Source of the DNA: Streblospio benedicti
Lineage: Eukaryota > Annelida > Polychaeta > Spionida > Spionidae
NCBI GenBank assembly: GCA_019095985.1
Contig: CM032663.1
Location: 34,079,411 to 34,143,410 of the forward strand
DNA: 64,000 nucleotides
Direction: 5' to 3'
Made by a program: the position numbers and the translations under genes
The notes under the pieces: model-generated
Seen by the model: only the letters and a program-made list of their open reading frames with translations
What the model was told of the DNA's origin: nothing
Database searches by the model: none
Part shown: piece by piece, positions 61,034 to 64,000 of the stretch
Numbering within the stretch: the first letter of the stretch is position 1
Layout: each line of letters opens with the position of its first letter

Positions 61034-61212
61034 TTAAAAAGACACCGCGTCATTAAAGAGGTTCACCGTGTTCCCTCATATTGCACAGCGCGGTAAAGCT
61101 CGACGTCGGCGGTTGTCCAACAATGAGCCCTCTGTGGTGTCTTACCTTGTGCCGTGGTCACCGTCAAGAAGAGCCTCAGCAGCAGCAGGTGACGCGTCCG
61201 AGGCGGCAGCAT
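30463..61212 (-). CDS. Giant adhesion GPCR: cadherin x2, FN3, EGF x43, HormR-like, GAIN/GPS, 7TM (33 coding exons)
   Basis: One spliced gene joins all minus-strand exons from the signal peptide at 61212 to the TGA at 30463. I followed donor and acceptor at each of the 32 introns. All are GT-AG and every phase matches, so the exons belong together. Coding length is 8153 bases, two more than a multiple of three, because of an extra C at 47200-47203 and another at 52083-52084. Corrected, it is about 2716 residues. Domains: signal peptide 1-22; cadherin 23-234; FN3 235-334; EGF modules 335-2019; HormR-like about 2020-2086; GAIN/GPS 2087-2327; 7TM 2328-2590; cytoplasmic tail to 2716. It should sit in the plasma membrane, cleave itself at the GPS, and signal through a tethered peptide, as adhesion GPCRs do. 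Closest in plan to CELSR/Flamingo, but without laminin G and with many more EGFs. Ligand unknown. A kinase gene lies inside one intron. Confidence 0.92.
32170..34141 (+). CDS. Kinase 4: membrane-anchored IRE1-like kinase with NHL-like propeller, nested in a receptor intron
   Basis: Lies entirely within the intron 31750-34590 of the adhesion GPCR, on the opposite strand, and has no introns. The N-terminus (ATG 32170 or 32203) carries a hydrophobic, Trp-rich stretch ([18 protein letters not shown]), probably a signal anchor, then [20 protein letters not shown], the glycine loop. One extra T at 32381-32382 breaks the frame just before [10 protein letters not shown]. The remainder is open to 34141. 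The kinase keeps VHRDIKPDN with catalytic Asp, and DFS instead of DFG. The C-terminal ~320 residues form a propeller with [11 protein letters not shown] and [20 protein letters not shown], the latter much like an NHL blade. It is the most diverged of the four kinases. Either a base error or a disabled gene. Confidence 0.8.
34591..39127 (-). CDS. Adhesion GPCR exons 25-30: seven-transmembrane core
   Basis: Exons 39127-38997 (TM1), 36714-36561 (TM2 and start of TM3), 36011-35900 (TM3 into TM4), 35497-35428 (TM4), 35228-35078 (TM5) and 34711-34591 (TM6 into TM7). TM1 joins straight to [20 protein letters not shown], the usual loop and TM2 of family B2 receptors. The TM3 Cys (VAGCVVVN) and the second extracellular loop Cys (QQYCRLS) that form the conserved disulfide are both present. 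TM6 has the LTWSVAPF stretch. Exon 28 must use the donor after CAGCAGTA (GTAAGT), otherwise a TAG would follow; this restores Tyr-Cys with exon 29. Confidence 0.9.
35697..35810. repeat. Tandem duplication of about 58 bp in an intron
   Basis: Two adjacent copies of TCAACTAAGCCACCACCA-CCCATCCCCAA followed by GAACAACTAAAAAAATAAT (small differences). Confidence 0.75.
36040..36310. repeat. Degenerate minisatellite in a receptor intron
   Basis: Repeats of TGTAAA-x-AGGGTCATTGGTTT with GTATTCA about every 40-50 bp, six or so decayed units. Confidence 0.55.
36720..36870. repeat. GGTCAGTTG-rich tandem repeat beside exon 26
   Basis: Irregular units of GTGGTCAGTTGGTGGTTAGTT run up to the acceptor of exon 26. 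Confidence 0.55.
39772..40328 (-). CDS. Adhesion GPCR exons 23-24: GPS cleavage motif
   Basis: Exon 40328-40289 encodes [13 protein letters not shown] and exon 39869-39772 encodes [28 protein letters not shown]. The C-x-FWD start and HLTSF end are the classical GPS, with cleavage expected between Leu and Thr. The new N-terminus TSFSTL keeps Phe at position 3 and Leu at 6 of the tethered agonist. Two of the four usual GPS cysteines are absent: GC is GV and the second Cys of T-x-C-x-C is Ala (TRCQADH). Confidence 0.9.
40650..45057 (-). CDS. Adhesion GPCR exons 18-22: HormR-like module and GAIN domain
   Basis: Exon 45057-44858 encodes a Cys module: [19 protein letters not shown], then [22 protein letters not shown]. 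It matches the HormR pattern of adhesion GPCRs (Trp-rich start, CxYG, RxC, W-x-x-PD-x-x-C). Exons 44663-44523, 43364-43270, 41331-41184 and 40850-40650 give the GAIN domain: helical first half ([21 protein letters not shown]), then beta-rich second half ([37 protein letters not shown]). N-glycosylation sequons are present (NVT, NLT, NYT). Confidence 0.85.
42428..42590. repeat. ACGCACGCAGCAACA minisatellite in a receptor intron
   Basis: About six units of ACGCACGCAGCAACA, some in decayed form, between exons 20 and 21. Confidence 0.8.
45419..50009 (-). CDS. Adhesion GPCR exons 16-17: giant EGF exon and last EGF
   Basis: Exon 50009-46218 (3792 bp) holds parts or all of EGF modules 10-42; exon 45553-45419 ends the last one. 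Modules 11-18 are of the x-F-N-P-C non-calcium type. From module 19 on, all are calcium-binding (D/N-x-N/D-E-C with N-x-Y/F before C-x-C), as in Notch. Of the 25 calcium-binding modules, 22 carry C-x-S-x-P/A-C, the consensus for O-glucose in Notch; the exceptions read CTPNRC, CSTSRC and CVTRPC. Many also have C-x4-S/T-C, the O-fucose consensus. One extra C within the CCCC run at 47200-47203 (minus strand AATCCCCTGTGG) shifts the frame in module 34; with three C the module reads [15 protein letters not shown]. Confidence 0.92.
50508..53875 (-). CDS. Adhesion GPCR exons 9-15: N-terminal EGF modules on small exons
   Basis: Exons 53875-53675, 53374-53194, 52803-52621, 52108-51962, 51700-51589, 51258-51093 and 50647-50508 encode EGF modules 1-10. 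Typical pieces are [31 protein letters not shown] and [17 protein letters not shown]. Introns cut modules at several places, mostly after C-x-C, not at module edges. Module 3 contains a Pro-rich insert ([13 protein letters not shown]). Exon 52108-51962 has one base too many at the CC of 52083-52084; with one C the sequence reads [12 protein letters not shown], a perfect EGF end. Confidence 0.88.
52183..52440. repeat. Duplicated intron 10/exon 11 segment lying in intron 11 (pseudo-exon)
   Basis: Direct repeat of about 52783-53010. Both contain AGTACTCACACCTA, GTTGCTACCCCTCCT, TCCTCGTTCCACC and TTCATTACATGGAATCTAGTTA. The copy includes the splice acceptor and the first ~25 coding bases of exon 11 (TGTGAGTACTTTGA-CCCTGCTC), then a stop, so it is a decayed exon copy. 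Confidence 0.8.
54259..54742 (-). CDS. Adhesion GPCR exons 7-8: fibronectin type III domain
   Basis: Exons 54742-54564 and 54379-54259. Order: APSGLSASL, then [20 protein letters not shown] (strand B and C with Trp), [19 protein letters not shown] (strand E/F with the L-x-P-x-T/Q-x-Y-x-F pattern) and [14 protein letters not shown]. This is one complete FN3 split by a phase-0 intron. An FN3 between cadherins and EGFs is unusual for an adhesion GPCR. Confidence 0.88.
55036..59865 (-). CDS. Adhesion GPCR exons 2-6: two cadherin repeats
   Basis: Exons 59865-59741, 59170-59055, 56046-55875, 55451-55346 and 55152-55036. Repeat 1: [38 protein letters not shown], then [20 protein letters not shown]. 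Repeat 2: [61 protein letters not shown]. The G-x-I-x-T and V-x-A-x-D-x-G-x-P signatures fit cadherins, though LDRE and DxNDN are not intact. Calcium binding is therefore likely to be reduced. All intron phases (1, 0, 2, 0, 1, 1) match. Confidence 0.85.
56158..56336. repeat. TTAC/CTTA tetranucleotide microsatellite in intron 3
   Basis: About 180 bp of imperfect ACTT units. Open frames rich in Leu-Thr-Tyr here are artefacts. Confidence 0.95.
58826..59045. repeat. GATGTA hexanucleotide-type repeat next to exon 3
   Basis: Irregular GATGTAGATGTA units run up to the donor of exon 3. Confidence 0.85.
60937..61031. repeat. (GTT)31 trinucleotide microsatellite in intron 1
   Basis: About 95 bp of perfect GTT, about 115 bp downstream (in gene direction) of the signal-peptide exon. 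A perfect repeat of this length is likely to vary between individuals. Confidence 0.97.
61146..61212 (-). CDS. Adhesion GPCR exon 1: signal peptide
   Basis: ATG at 61212-61210 gives [20 protein letters not shown] then AQ, with basic n-region, Leu-rich core and small residues before the likely cleavage site: a classic secretion signal. It ends CAAG|GTAAG in phase 1 and joins exon 2, giving Ala. TCTCAACAG just upstream (61230-61222) is a good splice acceptor, so the 5' UTR is probably spliced. Confidence 0.88.
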
Positions 61213-61632
61213 GGCGCAGGTCTGTTGAGAGAAGCAAAGAGGGTAGCTGACAGAATCCTTGTTTGAAGGGTTGGGTTAGTTGTCTATTCAGTTTATGGTC
61301 TAATTAGTATTTATAGCTATTTTGCACACGTATTGGATCTAGTCTAGCAAAATGTAAGATAAAATTACGGTGAGGGGAATAGTAACAAAACAGAATGTTA
61401 CGAGTAGCTCGCAGTATCATCTAGGATATTAGGACACCTGCCTCAAGTGGTCTTTATAGCAGTTATACAGATGCAAAATGTTATTGGTGTCCTCTCTGTA
61501 TCATATGAATATTTAACGTTTGAGACACCCAACAAAGTGGACATTTTAGCGGAGTCTTAGACTGAGTTTGCAGGAATTGTTCCTTGTAGATATGCTTGAA
61601 GAGTCATACTTGTAGCGGCCGGTGGGGGTAAC

Positions 61633-61777
61633 AATGGCAGATCCAGGATTTTGGAAAAAGGCGGGGGGCGCATTTAAGAGGAAAAGGGGTGGGGGACACT
61701 TAAGGGATTTCGTGAAAAACCCTATGAAGTATTTTGGTGGGGGAAAACCCCCCTGGCGCCCCCTGGATCTGCCTATG
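61633..61777. mobile_element. MITE-like element, copy B
   Basis: About 145 bp with ends ATGGCAGATCCAGG and, in complement, CATAGGCAGATCCAGG. The same family as 2650-2807 inside kinase 1. It lies in the 5' UTR intron of the receptor. Confidence 0.75.
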
Positions 61778-62968
61778 GGTAAGACAGGATGGTTATTGCC
61801 CCACATTGACACGTGCTTCCAATGATCACCAAGCTTTATATTTCACATTTCTCTTTATATCTTAAAGTTTAGTAGCTTGTTATACACTTCGCTAAAATTA
61901 AAGTTTATGGATTGGGAACATCGTTATGGTAATGCGATTTTATGTGGCTTGCATGTATGTGAAACGTATTTTAACATTCGTCAAAAAAATACCAATTTCA
62001 TAGTTATATATATCCTTAAGTTATTACAATAATTAACAAGCAGAATGCTGGGGGAGACTAACACTTGAATTAACATTTAGTCATGAATAATTAACTAAAC
62101 AAATTACCGTCTGCTTGTCGTAAATTCTATTGCAGACGGCATATTTGATTAAAAAGGTAGGTTACAACACAAATCAGCCATTACGTAATGGAGTAAGAGT
62201 TTGTTAAACATGCATTGCTTATTTACAAATGGTTACAGAACTCACAAAATATATAGAATGTGTTTGGTTCCATGTAACGTAAGTCCACAATCTTAAATAA
62301 AGAACACTACGAAACATAAATTTCGAGGGTTGAAAACTATTAGTTGCTTCAATCAGGTCTACTCTCGGTCGACTCTCGGTCGACATTTATGGTGAATATT
62401 GAGAAAACTCATTTAAAAATATAGCATACTGCACGCATGTATGTCAAATGGTATAGTTCAGGCCAGATGACGATACTATGACTGAAGAGCATTATGCTCG
62501 AACAGCCGCTACAGTCTGATGACAAAGGGAACCAAAAAGCAATACATGTGACGAAGATAACGATCTGGTATATAGCAACAGGGCCTGTATTGCCCAATTT
62601 ACAATTGCATTGGGCTCTGAAAAAAGCCAGATGCAAAGTTCATGTTTGGAAGATTGGGGAGGCTTATTAGGCACTGTTGTTCTATTTTTGTTCCAGCCCA
62701 TTTTGATTCTCTCTATCCACCACCACCTATCACCACCCAGCTATTTCTTGCAACCCTGGAACTATAAGACAAAAATAACTTTTAGAGAGCAAAAGCAAAA
62801 ACGCTCAAATAAAGCTTACATTACAGTTTCACCGTTCAATATCCGAAACACGGTAAATGGTAAAAATCCAATCAAACATATAGAGTCCAATCAGTTTAAT
62901 GGAAACAAAGACTTCTCATCAGCACCACACACTGCCCCAACCCTTATGTAAGTTGGGTAGACTCCTAC

Positions 62969-63110
62969 CGTTTCTCTGCTGAGTAAAGACGGATCCACAG
63001 CCCAGGTGAGCTGAGCGGATCCAGGTGAGAGGCGAGGCTGCCGCCGCCGCCCGGCCGGGATGTGGGATTGGCGAGGATCCAGATTGTGATCCAGATTGTA
63101 CTACCGAATA
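62969..63110 (-). promoter_or_regulatory. Candidate 5' UTR exon and promoter of the adhesion GPCR
   Basis: On the minus strand GAAACG|GTAGGAGT at 62968 is a plausible donor to the acceptor at 61222. Upstream lies a GC-rich island (GCCGGGCGGCGGCGGCAGCC around 63030-63060), standing out against AT-rich surroundings. Exact start unknown. Confidence 0.45.
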
Positions 63111-64000
63111 TTACAACGCTATAGGAATAGAACATCGTGATAGAATCAACAACATTTGACTGGACGTGTCTCTAGTTATGGCCGTGGTTGGTAGAAACTT
63201 TTTTTAAAAACACCACGTTTTCTGTGATTGGTGGAGATTTGGGCGTGGAAAAGATCTATTTTTATGGGGAATGTCAATGACAGAATGACGAATGGTAGAT
63301 ACGTGGTGAATGGTGCCGCCGGGGGTGGGGCAGGCGATAGGCCCTTACAATTTTATTTTTTTACCTAAATGTCACGCTGGATCGATTTGATTTTGGCATT
63401 GCAACGCCGTATCTGCCGATTTCATTGAACTATTCTTATTATTAGTATAATTATCGCTCAGAACACAACCAGGTCTTTACGAAAACATGTAAATTAATTT
63501 CAATATATTTCAATATATTTAGTGACAGAGTCAAAAAGAGAATTTCACAACGGCCCCAAAATATGGAAGGCAGCTTTGCCAAAAAATACGAGGGTTCTGG
63601 ATCTCGGCGTCCAGGGGTCGCCGCACCACAGATTTCGGGGGTGGTGTAAGTCAAGACCGGCAACTGGTTTACACTATTCTTGATAGTACTTCCATAGTCG
63701 TCCGAACAAACGGCATGAAAACCTGTCACTGAAAATAGGGGTCACCTTTTTAACCCACTAGATCGTCCCTTTTTTAACCATATTTGTTTTACACTATTCT
63801 TTGCAGGTTCACTAGGGGTCACCTTTTCCACCACTCAGTTTCACTAGGGGTCACCTTTTCCACCACTTAGTTTCACTAGGGTTCATGATTTCAACATTCC
63901 AGCCCCAGTTTCACTAAGGGAGGTTCAATCTCAAGGTTCAATATCTAGCTCAATCGTTATGTGATCTTGCATTATTGAGCCATAAAAAGCATAAAAGGTA
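63111..64000. other. Region upstream of the receptor; short tandem repeat at 63808-63920
   Basis: No gene recognised. Near the end a 32-bp unit, TTTCACTAGGGGTCACCTTT followed by TCCACCACTYAG, occurs about three times in tandem. Confidence 0.6.

Noticed and set aside
60813-61096. Poly-Cys, poly-Leu or poly-Asn open frames
   Set aside because: Translations of the (GTT)31 microsatellite.

Overview
This is nuclear DNA from an animal. It has GT-AG introns, an adhesion-GPCR gene with cadherin, FN3 and Notch-type EGF modules, C2H2 zinc fingers of the HTGEKP type, AATAAA poly(A) signals, LINE reverse-transcriptase tails and many short inverted-repeat elements. The AT-rich, repeat-laden intergenic DNA and kilobase-scale introns suggest a non-compact invertebrate genome, probably marine. 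I cannot name the phylum. Two gaps of exactly 100 N (16224-16323 and 27386-27485) mark a scaffolded draft, and several one-base length differences in short homopolymers suggest residual base errors.

Left third (1-30 kb): a Gag-like LTR-retroelement fossil is followed by a small family of kinase genes. Kinase 1 (1312-2820) is a predicted pseudokinase in which the catalytic Asp is His. A kelch-propeller gene lies just downstream. Kinase 2 (11702-14244, plus) and kinase 3 (23344-26679, minus) form an inverted duplication whose similarity covers the 5' flank and kinase domain and then stops. All share an IRE1-like kinase fold with DFS instead of DFG, but have no RNase domain. They carry a Ser/Thr/Trp-rich linker and one (kinase 2) or two (kinase 3) NHL/WD-like propellers. 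Between them are a gap, a GGT/ACC-rich microsatellite joined to a truncated LINE, several MITE-like elements and a disrupted 13-finger C2H2 exon built from 168-bp repeats.

Right two thirds (30.4-63 kb): one minus-strand gene of 33 coding exons runs from a signal peptide at 61212 to a stop at 30463. I checked the phase at every exon junction and all agree. After correction of two one-base discrepancies it encodes about 2716 residues: signal peptide, two cadherin repeats, one FN3, 43 EGF-like modules (18 non-calcium type, then 25 calcium-binding Notch type), a HormR-like cysteine module, GAIN/GPS, seven transmembrane helices, and a cytoplasmic tail ending in a class I PDZ-ligand-like TEL. It is CELSR/Flamingo-like in general plan, but differs by the lack of laminin G and the very long EGF rod. 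A fourth kinase-propeller gene (32170-34141, plus) lies wholly within one of its introns, in antisense.

The most notable items are the cadherin-FN3-EGF43-GAIN-7TM receptor, its GPS that has lost two of the four usual cysteines, the nested antisense kinase, and the kinase-propeller family with a pseudokinase, an inverted duplication, gene-conversion-like patches and repeated frame disruption next to the ATP-binding lysine.
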